64,000 nucleotides of DNA from Eleginops maclovinus. Its lineage: Eukaryota; Chordata; Actinopteri; Perciformes; Eleginopidae. Both the position numbers and the translations under genes were made by a program. Of the stretch, positions 31,566 through 45,297 are shown one piece after another; within the stretch, counting starts at the first letter, position 1; each line of letters opens with the position of its first letter. The notes under the pieces were generated by a model, which did no database searches, was not told the origin of the DNA, and saw nothing but the letters and a program-made list of their open reading frames with translations. Where the stretch lies: positions 13,681,427 to 13,745,426 of the forward strand of contig NC_086366.1 of assembly GCF_036324505.1 (NCBI RefSeq). Reading direction: 5' to 3'.

Positions 31566-34500
31566 CTCAGCAGCAGTTTAGTTTTAAGTTAATTTTCTTT
31601 TATAGATTATAGGATTTTGGCCGCCACACCTGTTAAACTAATAATGTTCTGATTAGCCACTGTTTGTGTGGGCTTTAACTTATACCTGATATATATTATA
31701 AAGCACACTCAGCATTGTTTATGCAGTGATTTTGATTCATTAATATCTTTATTTTGCCTTAGAACGCATGTATTCAATATTAACTTGAAGGTTTTCCCCT
31801 TACTTTTAGTCTTTGTCATTATTATTATTATGATTATTATTATTATTATTATTATTATTATTTATTGAGACATGCTATTACAGGTGAACCCTTCAAATGC
31901 ATCATCTTATTTTTATCTTATGACTCAGTGGGTCAGGCTCAATAAATCACAACTTCATATGCTCAATGACCATGCAGAAGTTTTATCATAGAATCACTTC
32001 CCACCTCACCTCAAACATTCCTTGACTCACAGGATAAAGGGACAGAGCCTGCTGCTGAAGCGGTTTAAATTTCAGTGCAACAATCCTTTAATTAGACAAA
32101 AATAGGAAGTAGTCATGCGGTATTTGAGAAGTGGTTTCCTGTTGAAACCGGCTGCAGGCACCAACCCAGTCCTGACTCCTGCTGTGTGTGCCCACACTCA
32201 AAATGGATCATATTTTTTATTATCAGCAATTTCTGTGGGAAAACATGTGCTAGCACTCAGGCCAACAAAAATTCCTTAACAAATGTTTCCATGACCTTAA
32301 ATGACAACATTGCTTTTAAAGATAGGTGCTTATGGTGTTTGTGAGGGAGGTTGAATGATGGTGTTTGCAAAGGGGAAGAGGGGGGCGGCTGTCTGCTACA
32401 GAGCTATTTAATCAGAAGGAAGATCACATACTTGAGAAAGTTTATCTTCCTGTGCTCATTAGTTGAGTTTGTGGGACAGACCTGCAACAGACATAAGGTG
32501 TTTCCCACAAAGATAAAGGGGTGTTCCTACAAGGTGAGTCAGTATTCCCTTCTCCTGCTTTTTACTTGTGGCCTATTTGAGCATTTTTATAATGTAATAC
32601 CACGTTTGCTTGTGTAAAGGATCTAAATACTTTTTCCAGCCTCCCTCATCCTCTCTAAAACTCTGCCTCTCATTTTCTCTCCCCTCTTCCATCTTCTATG
32701 TGTCTTTACATCATCTGTTTTCATGTCTGGTTTAGATAAAACACAGCCCACTCACCATAAACAGCTTAAGACACTTAAACTGAGTCATTTCACCTTCTCA
32801 GGCTTCCCTCCATCTTGTTTTCGGCCTTCATCAAAATAGCATTTCAACAGTGGCCTCGGAGGCTGAACTAATTGCTTATAATTTCACTTAGACACGCACT
32901 CACGTCCAGTGCCTCACTCCTCAGAACTGCAATCTCCATCTCTGCCTTACTTGTTTCCTCCCTTCCTCTCCTCCTCTCTTACTTTTATTCTTCCCCCAAG
33001 AGACATGATTTACTTGTGTCAGGGACAAGGACATCTGCCTATTAGCAAGTGCCACTGACGTAGCTATCGTCATCCCCTCCTCCTTAATATCCCCCTTCCT
33101 CATCCGCCTTCTTCTCCCGCTCCTCCTCCTCCTGCCTTACTCAAATTGGGGTCACCAACCTCCATCGTGCAGGCTGGTGAATCATCAGTGGGACTCGAGC
33201 CGCCCAAGGAGGAGGAACGATGCCCGCCCAGGATACTTCCGTCCTCCTTCCCAAATTACCAGGGTAACCCGACATTGTCTGCTCTCTACTGTCACATCAC
33301 TCTGTCGCAGAAACAGAGAAATAACAAAATAGAGGGAGAGGTAGAATATGAATGAGGGACCTAATGGTTAAGGGGAGCAGGGACTTGTGAAACATTAAGT
33401 ATAATGTCTGCATCGTCATATCAAAGCTTACTAATTCCCTCTGCATCAAACAGCCATTGAATTGTTATTAAAAAGTCACCTTATTTGAGGACAGAAACAA
33501 GAAAATACCCCCCATTTCGCTATTTTAGGTTACATAGAGTGTAGATTTATGTTAAAAACCCCCTGCACACATGGAGCTGACACCGTAAGACAGAGAAAAG
33601 ATGCTTAAATAACTCTCACAAACTTTTTTCACAAAGTAATTTCCAGGATTAAAGAGCAACATTTTAAATGGCCGCTTCAACCAAAATCAAAAATAGTACA
33701 TTTCCTTACATGCCCCTGGTGGCAGCCTAGCATCCTGACAAATTACAAATGTATTGGACAGTTCTGCACCTTTTACCGCCATTGTTCAGTGTGCCTCATA
33801 TGTAACAAGTCTAAGGTTGTAGAGGTCAGGGTGGTGAAGGGTGTGTAGTTACCTTGCATATTCTCGTGATATCCTCCTAGAAGAAAAACCATCTTGTCCC
33901 AATTCAAACGTTATGTTTATGTTCCCCAATTGAACGAAACTAAGGATTGTGTACCTGCGTGCATGCTTGTGTGTTAACAGAGGCAAAAGGTCAGCTTTGG
34001 CTTGGTCCAACAGAACGCTGACTTGGCCACAGCTTATTTTCTGATGCTATCTGTGAGAAGGAATCTGAGTAAACAGTGAGGCAGATAACAAGCAGAGCAC
34101 GTCTTCCTTCTCCTCTTCTGTTCTCCACCACAAACTTCCCAAATCCGTACAGAGAACAAACAACTCTCATCGTCCCTCCATCTCTTTCACTAACCCCCAC
34201 TGCGAAATCTTTATTCAAAATTTCTTTCAACCAATACACTTCTCTATCTGTTTCTGTCTCAGTCTCTATCTCACTCTTTTTCTCTTTGCCAGAGAATGCG
34301 AGACTTGAGTGCCCTTTTCCTGTTGTGTAAAATTACAAGATCTCTGTCCTTAAGCCGGGTCCTGTTCTCGTCGATGAAGATATCAACGGACACAGCTGTT
34401 CGTACTGTAGAGACACATCCTGCCAGAGAAAGGAATAGAGGGATGAATACTTTATTCAACCGAAGATGTTCAATATTTTGGCCCAATCACACAGACATTC

Positions 34501-37113
34501 ATGCTGTTGATTGCAACAAAGACATATTCTTCTTATTCAGAGAATCTTGAAATGTGTCTGACCCCCCAGGCTGGTTTCAGGGTCTGAGGAGAGTCTGTGC
34601 TGCATGGCGTGACACTGCAGGCCACACCTGGACACATCTGGATCGGGGAGGCCAGCCCTGCTCTGACCCCCAGCACATCTGGAGCTGACACACTCCGAGA
34701 GAGCGAGGAGATGCATAAATAACACTCACACATATGTACTGTATATTCTTCATGGGAAATACACAAACGCAGACAGGCATTCACTTCAGCACCAAAGAAC
34801 AAACATACGGCCTCATGCAGGTGCCCTGTGAAAGTGTAATCAGATGCACGCCGAAAGACAAAATATATGCTGGATCATGTACTTACAGACACACACGTAG
34901 ACCAGATGCAGCTGGTCCTTCCTCCATGTCATGAGTTGTGAGCCTGAGTTTTTATTTTATGTATGGAAGGAGACTGGTGTTTTATCACACTGTCTCAGAG
35001 AGAAATATGAGCAGGTGCTGCAGCTGTTTCAGGGAAATTTAACCTCCGAGAAGAGCCCACTAACAGTGCCGGACAAGATATCCCTCAGGGTCAAACCATA
35101 GATTCAAAATCATCTGTGTTGTGGTTATGCTTGAAGAAAACAACTGGTAATCTGGAACCGAACCGATACAGAATGGTGTAAGATAGTAAAATCAGTGTTG
35201 TTGCAGTCCCTCATTCTTTGTCGTTTTGTCCCTTTTTTCAATTCCTTTTAGAAGAACGTCAAAAATCCCTTGAGTTGATAGCAGGGCTACTCAGATTATT
35301 TTACTATTGATGCACAAGTTTATGTTAACAGGCCCATGATTGGCAACCACAAAGGGAGACATCAAACAAAGCAAAATCTAGTGTGTTTTGGATGTGTGGT
35401 TGAAATCATCACCAGGTACCCCTGTCATGTCTTTAGAGATCTCAACCTTGCAAGGACAGCATTTGAACATTTGCTTACTGGAATACGAGCCTTTAATCCA
35501 TACTCATTTCTCTTTATGTCAAATGTGACAGTGTGCCGCCATCCAACACATATTTATTTCAACTTGAGGGAGGATTGATGTACATTTACTTACCTATTGC
35601 TCATCCAAGACAACCACTTTTTTAAAATTAAAATCCCCATACATCTGTCTCCTTTCCTTCATCTCTGTGATTCTTCCTCACAGACCTCACCCTCTTTTAC
35701 TTTCAACCTCTGCTTTATTTCTAAAGTTATAGTCTGTGTTTAAGTTCAGCTGTAGCTCATCCACTACCTTCACCCAAGCCCGTTTGGCATCTGCTAAATC
35801 TCTCCCACTCATCCTCATCCTACTATAAACTGTTTGCATGCAGTGCAACTGGTTGTCATGACGCTGGGCCAGGACGGGGGTCGAGCTGCAGGTGTTCCTG
35901 TTTGGGATTGACGGCGCGTAGAGTTCAGCATTTCTTATTTTTAGTCTGGTGGAGTGCTTCACTGCTGGGTGGGTTGAGTGGGCCACTCAGTTGTTTGTTT
36001 ATTTATTTCAAATAGCCAATCATCCGCGCAGGTTTGTATCAACATGGAGGTCCAGCTTCCTGTTATTACTGACCACACACATGCATATGTACGCATATAC
36101 AAACCTGTAATATATGTACTGTAATTGTGTGCCGAAATAGAAGCACATACTTGCAGGAATGTGCACAAATTGGTGAACAGATTGAAAGACACATGCTCTG
36201 ACATCCTCTCCTTACGTGTCTGTTTTCTCACAGTTTCTCCTTTTAGCAGTTTCACTGCAGCTCAATCGTACAGGCAGCTGAATAAATAGGCAGAAATAAT
36301 ACAAAACAAACACAGCTGACCTACAAGTATCCTCAACTGATCAAATTAATGACTAAACTATAACTCCTTCAACACAGGTTAGTGCATTTAAAAAGGTTTT
36401 GACAAGCTAAAAATGAGTGGGCTTGAATTTGGAAAATAAAACGATTTAAGATTAATGCTCACAAGAAATAGAAATATTTAAGAAAGCTGTTTTATCAGGA
36501 CAGCTACAGAATCTGTCACACTTTTCCATATTCATCAATGATCATCTTTAACTGTAAACACCTCTAACATGATGGAGTTTCAGAGGATATTCTTATTCAC
36601 CTTGACAATCAGTCAGAAAGTCTCTGTGACATTTTATGCGCTTTGCTGTATGATAATAAGGCAGTTTTTATTTATGAACCTAAGTGATGTGTGCTTGTAG
36701 ACCAAGTCTGTCATTTGCGTCACCTGCCTTATAAAATATACACCGACTATATGAGCAGTCTATCATCTGGTGCAGGGGCTGGAATGCGTTGCTCATTATA
36801 TTCACATTAAAGTGTAAATTATAATGTGAGCACTGCATTATGATGGAGCTCCATTTAATCCCTTTGTGTTCATAGATCATTCATCTGAATTTTTCATCCG
36901 CGTGTTGTAACTTTGGCTAAGACTTTTGATGTTCTGTGAAAACTCCTATTTGACACCAAAATGATCTGTCAAAACTTTACAAACACTACAAGGTTTTTTG
37001 GTACATTACCAAGAAGATTGAGTATTGATGCTGGAAATAAACAGTTAGTAGATTATACACTACAAACCAATGCAGATGATGCATATGGTTAAGACTGCAT
37101 AGGAGCATGCAAC
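31566..37113. other. Intergenic stretch, no gene recognised
   Basis: Apart from the ATT array at 31817-31864 I see only short frames. A block at 35690-35960 contains moderately GC-rich sequence and a minus-strand frame without recognisable homology; it could be a conserved non-coding element, but this cannot be judged from one sequence. Confidence 0.4.
31817..31864. repeat. (ATT)n microsatellite
   Basis: About 48 bases of ATT repeat with one interruption (ATG). Confidence 0.95.
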
Positions 37114-37271
<158 letters not shown>

Positions 37272-37404
37272 AGCACTGAATTACTGAATGCATTTGTGCA
37301 GCAGTAGTAGTAGCAGTGTGTGAATGTTTGAATGGAAGACTATTCCTTTAGAGAGATAATGAAGACGTACCTCTCTCTGTCTCCCTCACCCTCGCTGTCT
37401 CTTT

Positions 37405-37448
37405 GACACGCACTCACGCACACACACACACACACGCACACACACACC

Positions 37449-37536
<88 letters not shown>

Positions 37537-37556
37537 TATGCACACACATACACGTG
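37405..37556. repeat. Interrupted (CA)n microsatellite
   Basis: CA repeats with CG, CC and TA interruptions at both flanks. The interrupted pattern suggests an older array than its neighbour at 37114. Confidence 0.95.
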
Positions 37557-38053
37557 CACACTTCAATGACCATGTCTTTAGCATCTGCAAACATGATATG
37601 ACTAAAATGTGCTGTGGAGGAGGAGTGTGACCCTGAAACTTCCTGTTTCCTTTTGCTTTTCATTACCCGTTTTATTTATAAAATGCATATTTAGCTTCCG
37701 TTTCCTCTCATATGTTTTTATTGGCTTTTTATAACAAAATTAAGTTGTTGTTGTTTTTAATATAATAAAATGGCAAGAGAGGGGTTATAAAATCTAGCAG
37801 CATATGAAATATTCATCAATGTTTTAGCTTAAAAAAAAAGTAGATGTGTCCCTGATTTGTTTGTTTACTAATTATTTACTGCCAACATATTTTTAGGCCA
37901 TAAGATATTTGATAAACAGATTTTCTTAGTGAGTGGTTAAGTCCCAGATGTTCCTTTTTCCAGTTTGATAAGCATGTTCCCTGTTGTTTTGAAGACGTTT
38001 GCTTGACACAGTGTGTAACAGAGAGGGCATTGAAGGCATGGAATGGGAAAGAA

Positions 38054-38058
<5 letters not shown>

Positions 38059-38132
<74 letters not shown>
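38059..38132. repeat. (CA)n microsatellite
   Basis: 74 bases of pure CA. Confidence 0.97.
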
Positions 38133-38133
<1 letters not shown>

Positions 38134-41100
38134 TTATTCCCCACATCTCTCTTTGTAAAAACGGTGACCTCAGGAAAAATGAATGACATTTCATCACTGC
38201 AAAAACTCACGTAGTAATTCTTCGGCGCTGTACGAGGAACATCAGACCTTGTTTATGTGACTGTGTCTGTGTATGGTCTGTCAGGTTGTGTGTGTACATT
38301 CATGCAGGATGTGTGGCCAGTGGAGTGGACTTCATGTGAACATCTAATGAAATCTCGTCTTTGTCTCCCTCTCCTTTCTCTGCCTCCCTCATTCTGACAT
38401 CCATTTGTCCTTCCCAGCACGCAACACTAACAAATCATCCTTCTTCTTTTTTTTGCATTGTCATTCCCCTCTAAGGCCACTCAATGTCTAAAAACGACAT
38501 GGACTTATTTACTGGAAGAATCTAAACAGCATTTTAAACACTTTTCTCATCGTGTCGCTGCGTTCTCATTACTATGAACTCTAGTATTTTGACAGTGCAA
38601 ATAAATCCGTGTAGTCCCTTACTAATGTCTGAATGGTGTTAACAGTTATTGTGAAACCTTATGTTGTTGAGCCTTGTAAAGTGCCTTATTTTAAAGAGGG
38701 TGTTTTTATTTACATTATAATTAGTTTATTAGAAATGATAGCCTCCACTGAGTGCATATCTCTTTGGCCCTGATATGGTGGCCCAGTATGCCCAAACAAA
38801 ACTACATTAAAAAAAACAACACCACATTCAACAAGACACATGTTTTAAAAAACAAAGCAACATTTACTCAAAACCGAATAGTAGGCACGTGGAGGACCTA
38901 AATGACAGTCCTGAAGAAACAGAAATACTTCTATGGCTACAATGAATGTGCACATCAAATATAACCAAAAAAAGAAAACACAGTAACGTCATTAAATCCA
39001 CACAATCAAGGTAAATATAAGGTCATTGCAAAAATGACTCTCCAGCTCCTCATATTTCCTGGTGAGCCATCGATCACTTTAAGTGTTTGATCATCAATCT
39101 TTGCTTATTTTTTTGAGCAGTCAAGCTTTTCTCTCATGACTCACTCTGCTCCGTGACGTTCGCTTCTCAGGAAAATTTGATTTTGGAAAAAGAATGCAGA
39201 CAAAAAGTCATTAAGCTTCATTGTTTCCATCATTTCCAAAACAAGACTTCACATAATGTTGATGTCGATCAGCTTCACTTCTTCAGTTTCATTCTTAAAA
39301 CAGTGATGGAATTAATTTATAAGTATTTGTTGTTAATCAATTAATCTAAAAAACAATTAATAAATGCTCACAACAATCAGTTGTACAGTAATGTATAAGA
39401 TTTATTCATTTGAACTGATTCCTTGACTCAAAGTAAATGTATATTTCATTTCAGAGGGGTTCACATGAAGTGGGGGTTGATTACTTGGAAAAAGAAGTGT
39501 GCTGTGAATGTTTTGGAATGTTCTGATACAAACATTTAAGCTGAAGCAGTTTTACACGTGTCTTTTAAGTTCACTAACCTCACAACTTGAAGATGTGAAA
39601 TATGTCTGATTATTTATTTTAATACATCATTTATGAAAGTAGCAGCTGCATCACATTTCTTCTTTTTGTCACGTTTGCAATTTCCAAATAAATCAATCGT
39701 TTGGCACGTTGATATGGATTATGTTGCCCCCTTGCATGCAGTCTGTAAAATATTCACTCTTCGTTTGGCTCATTTCCTTAAACACCTTAAGGAAAGAAAA
39801 TATATCTGTTTCATTTCTTAGGAGCAAACATATGTTAAAATACTCTGAGAGCTGAATGCCAACTGCAGATTTGGGTGGTAAATCTCTGTGGGGTCAACCC
39901 ATTGTTGATGTAAAAATATTGACTTGTTCCGCTTTAAGGGAGTGACAAAAACAATGGAATCCAAATATAAATATATAAAACGTGTTTTCTGGAAAAAACG
40001 TTTACTCTTTTTCTGCAAATCAAATATGATGACATTTTGGTAAGAGCAGCTGCTGGCAGTAACATTACCACTATTGACATCTATTATTGGCTAAATTTGA
40101 ACATGTCAGAAATCAATGCTGCCATGAAAAAAAAAAAAAATCTATTTTTGAAACAAATCTTGTCACTTCACATCCTGACGTAGTCTCTCACCAGCAGGCC
40201 CTTCTGCATTTATCACCTGCCGTCTATAACCACTCCTCAGTACACACACTGTCCCTAAAGCCAAACAATGCATATACTGCCTACCTTCTAACGAACCTTT
40301 AGATGTTTTATCTGTTCAGTCAGTCAGTTATTAATGTACGTCTAACTGTATGAAGCTACAAAAGGAATCACACCCATATAATAATAGCTGACACAATATG
40401 AGAAGGTTAGTGTCGACTTGTAGTCATAGATTTTTGCAAACTTGGCACAGTTTCATTGAATGTTGTGCAAAAATACCTGCGATAGTTCGGCCTTTTATTG
40501 AGGGATATAAAGAGCTTTATACATTCCTGTATTATCACCTTGAAAGCATTTACTCACCAAACAAAGACACTTCAGTGTGGGTGTGTGTGTGATTACAGCT
40601 GTTACTGCTCTTTATGAAGCCAAGTCACCTTTCCATCCAGATCTAACACTCTGCCCCTTCCACTGTTACTGAATGACTAATGACCACGTTGATCGACAAT
40701 TAATTATGTGCAACAATTGCTGAAAGAGGAAAATAAGAGAGAAGATGCACAGGGAATCAGTCCAAACAATCCTGCCGAGGCCTTGCTGTCTGTGTCCGTG
40801 GAGGCATGCAGCCGTATGGAGGTGGGAACACTGGGATGCATAACGGATGGATGGCTTGTTAAGAGGGCGGTGAGGTATTACTTTAAAAGTCTCTCTCCAC
40901 CCCCGTCGGAAGTCAGCGGGACAGGCAGTCGACGGCTTTTCCAGAGGATGGGAAACCTGGAGGCTGGAATTACTGTTCATTTAAAGAGGCCCGAGCTGTG
41001 GCTCAGCTACGATGATTAAACGTGAAAAGGCCTTTATCGATTTTCATAGAACAAATACTCATATATACCATACTTTTAAAGGCCCATATAAGTGAATTTG

Positions 41101-42224
41101 AATGTTTTAGTACTTCTTTTACTTCAGATATAGATTAAGGTTAGACAAATCCACTTATGGCAGTCCCACTATCTTAAAGTATTGCGTACTTTTATATTCT
41201 TTATCAGCTTGTTTCAGCTGTGTCATGGTTACAGAAATCTAAACACTGTCAGTGAGGTTTAAGAGGCTTTTTATAATGCATTTGTATATACAGTGTTTCT
41301 ATGTATACAGTATCACATTATACAAGACTATATGTGTTAAATGCCAGTTCTTATAAGTCTTTGGTTTTACCTCATACCGTATGAAAGCAACTTAAGTTGA
41401 CTCAACTTGCTTGCTGAGTGATGCACCATGAACGTTGCATTACATTGCTTTATCGTTTTATTTTATCTTGATTATGGATTTTCTACAAAAATAATAGGCT
41501 ACTAACAATAAACTGTTGTTGTGTTCAAGGCTTTTTTTTAAAGCTCAAACAGTTTCACATTATCTGTCAACAGTGAACATGTGTATTTATCTGGACATTG
41601 CACAGCAACAAAAGCATGTGTTTTGACTCTCAAATGGCCTATGAGGTTGTACATAAAATCCTTTAGTAGTCTTTTGGTGAATGATCAAAGAAATATGAGG
41701 AAAACACAATACTTGAAGGAGAAAATGAGTTATTGAACTGGCGGATAATGGAGGTGACGTTAAATGGAGTTGAGCACAAAGGGATGGACAGAGAGTACAA
41801 TGGGGATTGATGATAGGTACACAGATAGTAAGAGTCAGGGTTGGGGCCGCATGGCTTCATTGACCCCACCTGTGGTTACTTTAATGAAAGCGGAGCAAGG
41901 AGAAAGAATAGGTTCTTGGGCTGAGAACTGCCGAAAACTGAAATTAGTCAGACACACCAATATTGAAATTTTAAAAAAGCAAGATTGCAAAAGAAACAGA
42001 GTGATCTACGATAATGAAGATGGTTAATTTATAAGCTTTATTAATTTTTGGCTCACTAAAAGGAATACTTCGAGTTACATTTTATGGGAAAAAACATTGT
42101 TGTTTTTCTTAGTGAAAACACAGCACAGTGGCTTCCTTCTGAAGCTTTCACCTCCTGGCTTAGGTTTCACATCTACTGTACACACATGAGAGTCGTGTTG
42201 ATTTCCAGATAGAATAGATAGAAT
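38133..42224. other. Intergenic stretch, no gene recognised
   Basis: AT-rich sequence with only short, unrecognised frames. The block at about 40700-41020 is more GC-balanced, with an open plus-strand frame, but I see no splice sites or known motif. Confidence 0.4.
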
Positions 42225-42545
42225 CGGAGGATGAAACCCTCTTTATTAGTCACATACATGCACACAGCAGAGCACACACAGTGAAATTGGTCCTCTGCAT
42301 TTAACCCATCCTAGTACTAGGAGCAGTGGGCAGCTATTGTGCAGCGCCCGGGGAGCAATGGGGAGGGGGGATTGGAGGTGTCCGGTGCCTTGCTCAAGGG
42401 CACCACAGCAGGGCCTAGGAGGTGAACTGGGACCTCTCCAAGTAGCAGTCCACTTTCCATATTTCAAGTCTGTTCGGGGACTTGAACCGGCGACCCTACG
42501 ATTCCCAGTCCAAGCCCCTACTGACTGAGCCACTGCTGGACATCT
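42225..42545 (-). mobile_element. tRNA-derived SINE
   Basis: On the minus strand the 5' end carries a pol III A-box-like TGGCTCAGTCAG (42521-42532) and a B-box GGTTCAAGTCC (42478-42488), as in tRNA genes. A conserved body of the common fish type follows: GCCCTTGAGCAAGGCACC, GCTCCCCGGGCGCTG, GCCCACTGCTCC and GGGTTAAATGCAGAGGACC. The 3' end is ACTAATAAAGAGGGTTTCATCC. It does not encode a protein and depends on a LINE for mobility. Confidence 0.8.
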
Positions 42546-43551
42546 AACTCTCTGCAAGAAAGCTATTAAAAAGATTTCACCAAATGAAAAAGAAGAAATA
42601 TTTCTACTTTCACCACCGATTCAACAAAGGAGAAAGAGCTATTCTGAGACCTAATATACTGACTAATGGTGATGGCGGGATATGTTTGGGTTTAGGTCAA
42701 ACTCTGTGCCTACTACACCTCACAGCCCGGCCAGATGATTCATTGATGTGATTTGGAAATTATGTATGGATTGGAAGTTTGAGGTCAGTTGGAATTCAGC
42801 TGTTTAAATCATTGGAGGGTGTGTGAACATTACTAACTAGACAACTTCATTTTTCAGACATATTTTATCACATTTGAACAACAGATTTACAGAACATTGT
42901 TAATATTAAAATAGCTCAATTCAGCCAATCATAAAAAGAACTTTCCAAAAGAAAAAGTGAGAACAGACTTCCAGGGACAATTACTCAGGGATGAATGAGG
43001 TCTATGGATTATAATTTTTTCTATGTGTGTGTACGAGAGTGGACGGGAAGAACAAGTGGAGGGGGACAGAGAGGAGGAGCAGCGGGACGAGGGCAAGTGA
43101 TTCTCCAGATGAGATCTAATATGTGAGACGAGGCATCCTAAAGAGACGTTTTCTCATGGGTCCATCCCATGAATACAAATTCATCCCTCCATCCGCTCTG
43201 TGCTCGAAGGACAGATGCACCTTGCTTCAAGCCGTAGTGGAGACGTAGAGCTTTTCCTTTTTTTTTTCTTACTTCCATCCAATCACAAAACACAACTGAC
43301 GTGACTTCATGGAAGTCATTGTGAGTCATCCATTCATACCATTCTCTTGAAACTGACTCTGTGTACTCTCATTCAGTGTCATTGGGCCTCGTATTTATAC
43401 AGTCTGAATGAAAGTCCGCGACCATGTTGGCCGAAACATAAAATGCCAATGAAAAGCAGCGGGTGAGTTTGTTAAAGGAGGAATTGTGGAAAATAATCAG
43501 TCTGCTTCTGTGTGCTGACCCCAGGGTTATCTGGAACAGGTAGTATGCATG
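42546..43551. other. No gene seen
   Basis: Anonymous DNA between the SINE and the repeat cluster. Nothing recognisable. Confidence 0.4.
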
Positions 43552-43561
43552 GTGTGTGTGC

Positions 43562-43637
<76 letters not shown>
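43552..43637. repeat. (GT)n microsatellite
   Basis: 86 bases, with CG and TT interruptions at its left end. Confidence 0.96.
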
Positions 43638-43639
<2 letters not shown>

Positions 43640-43752
43640 ACAGCTATATGTACTGAAGCTAGGAGGATCATCACTAGGAGGATCTCAGGGGCCAGGCAAG
43701 TCACTTTGAGTAAACTGAGTTTAAGTTGGCTTAGTATAGGTTAAAAAAAAAG

Positions 43753-43995
<243 letters not shown>

Positions 43996-44159
43996 TAAGG
44001 AGGTTTAGGAACTAGAGGGAGTTGTTGCCGGTGATACAGTACAGTCAGACAGACACAACTCAATTTCCTCTTGCAGCTTCCATAGAAAGCGACATGACCA
44101 GTGTGTTTTAAACAACGAGTGCAGGCGACAGAGAAAGGGAGTTCCCTTCTTGCAGAGGT

Positions 44160-44182
44160 CAGGCAGGCAGGCAGGCAGGCAG
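44160..44182. repeat. (GGCA)n short repeat
   Basis: About five to six GGCA units inside the candidate 5' exon region. Confidence 0.9.
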
Positions 44183-44199
44183 AAAGGAAGCCTGTGGAT

Positions 44200-44486
44200 G
44201 TTTTTAAGAGTTTGCTTATCTGACACTGACAACAGGATGAGCAGCTGAGCCAGGCAGCAGAGAGGGGAGGAGAACATGGAGAGAGCAGCATTACGTTCAG
44301 CACATTCACATAGGAGACATAGAAGAGACAGACACTGGTTACCTTGAAAGAGGTGAAAAGAGAGAAGAGGTAAACAGTCCAATTTGTCAACTCTGTCCAA
44401 AGGAGCCGGAGCGAGAGCCGAGGGATCGTAACACTGGAGCTCAAGGATAAACCATGGACTCTGCATACATCCCACCATACCTGGAC
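44200..44486 (+). other. Candidate bmp16 5' non-coding exon with an upstream ATG
   Basis: Purine-rich, 5'UTR-like sequence ends at CTGGAC|GTGAGTACT, a good donor at 44487. It lies on the same strand as bmp16, about 5.1 kb before the acceptor at 49576 that precedes the bmp16 ATG. It contains an ATG at 44454 (accATGG, strong context) followed by 11 sense codons (MDSAYIPPYLD). If spliced to 49577 that frame would end soon after the bmp16 ATG, overlapping it. Alternatively this is the first exon of a different gene. The 5' boundary is arbitrary. Confidence 0.3.
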
Positions 44487-44500
44487 GTGAGTACTACATT

Positions 44501-44719
<219 letters not shown>

Positions 44720-45226
44720 TGCATGCATACACCTCTGGCAGACTGTGTTGCTCAATCAAAATCTTGCCCAGTGAGCAACTTGTCCGAGAATAATGCGCCC
44801 ATTATGAGTTCAAAGAGCATAACGTAACTCACCACCTCTGCAACATACACAGTATGAATTGGCCCTCAGCAGCTTTAATGTGAAAAGCAGAGGTGTGTTT
44901 TTGTTCTGTATTTCACATTGGCTAAGCTGTCAGACACACGACGAGAGCAGTCTCTGAGCCTTCAGCAGTCATGGGTTAAATATGTCAGTGTTTCCATTGA
45001 TGCTTGCACAGTGTTGTGCCTCAGCGGGGCTTCCTGTTAACCATAATGCACATGTGATACTGAGACCTCTGGGCAAGCCAGGCCGAGAATAAAGAGGAGA
45101 TATTGAGGTAAAAAACAACCATGATGATAAAAGTTGTAAATCCATGGCAACCTGTTGATGCTCAAGTGTGACTAAAGCCAAAACAAAGTCTGTGTAGATG
45201 AGATACCTGCTCTGTCAGGAGAACCG

Positions 45227-45237
45227 GCGTGTGTGTG

Positions 45238-45293
<56 letters not shown>

Positions 45294-45297
45294 TGTG
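45227..45297. repeat. (CGTG)n microsatellite
   Basis: About 14 tetranucleotide units, flanked by GT repeats, rich in CpG in otherwise AT-rich surroundings. Confidence 0.95.

Noticed and set aside
42246..42557. 103-residue minus-strand frame, and a possible tRNA gene
   Set aside because: The A- and B-box-like sequences belong to a SINE head; there is no foldable complete tRNA and the frame is SINE sequence.
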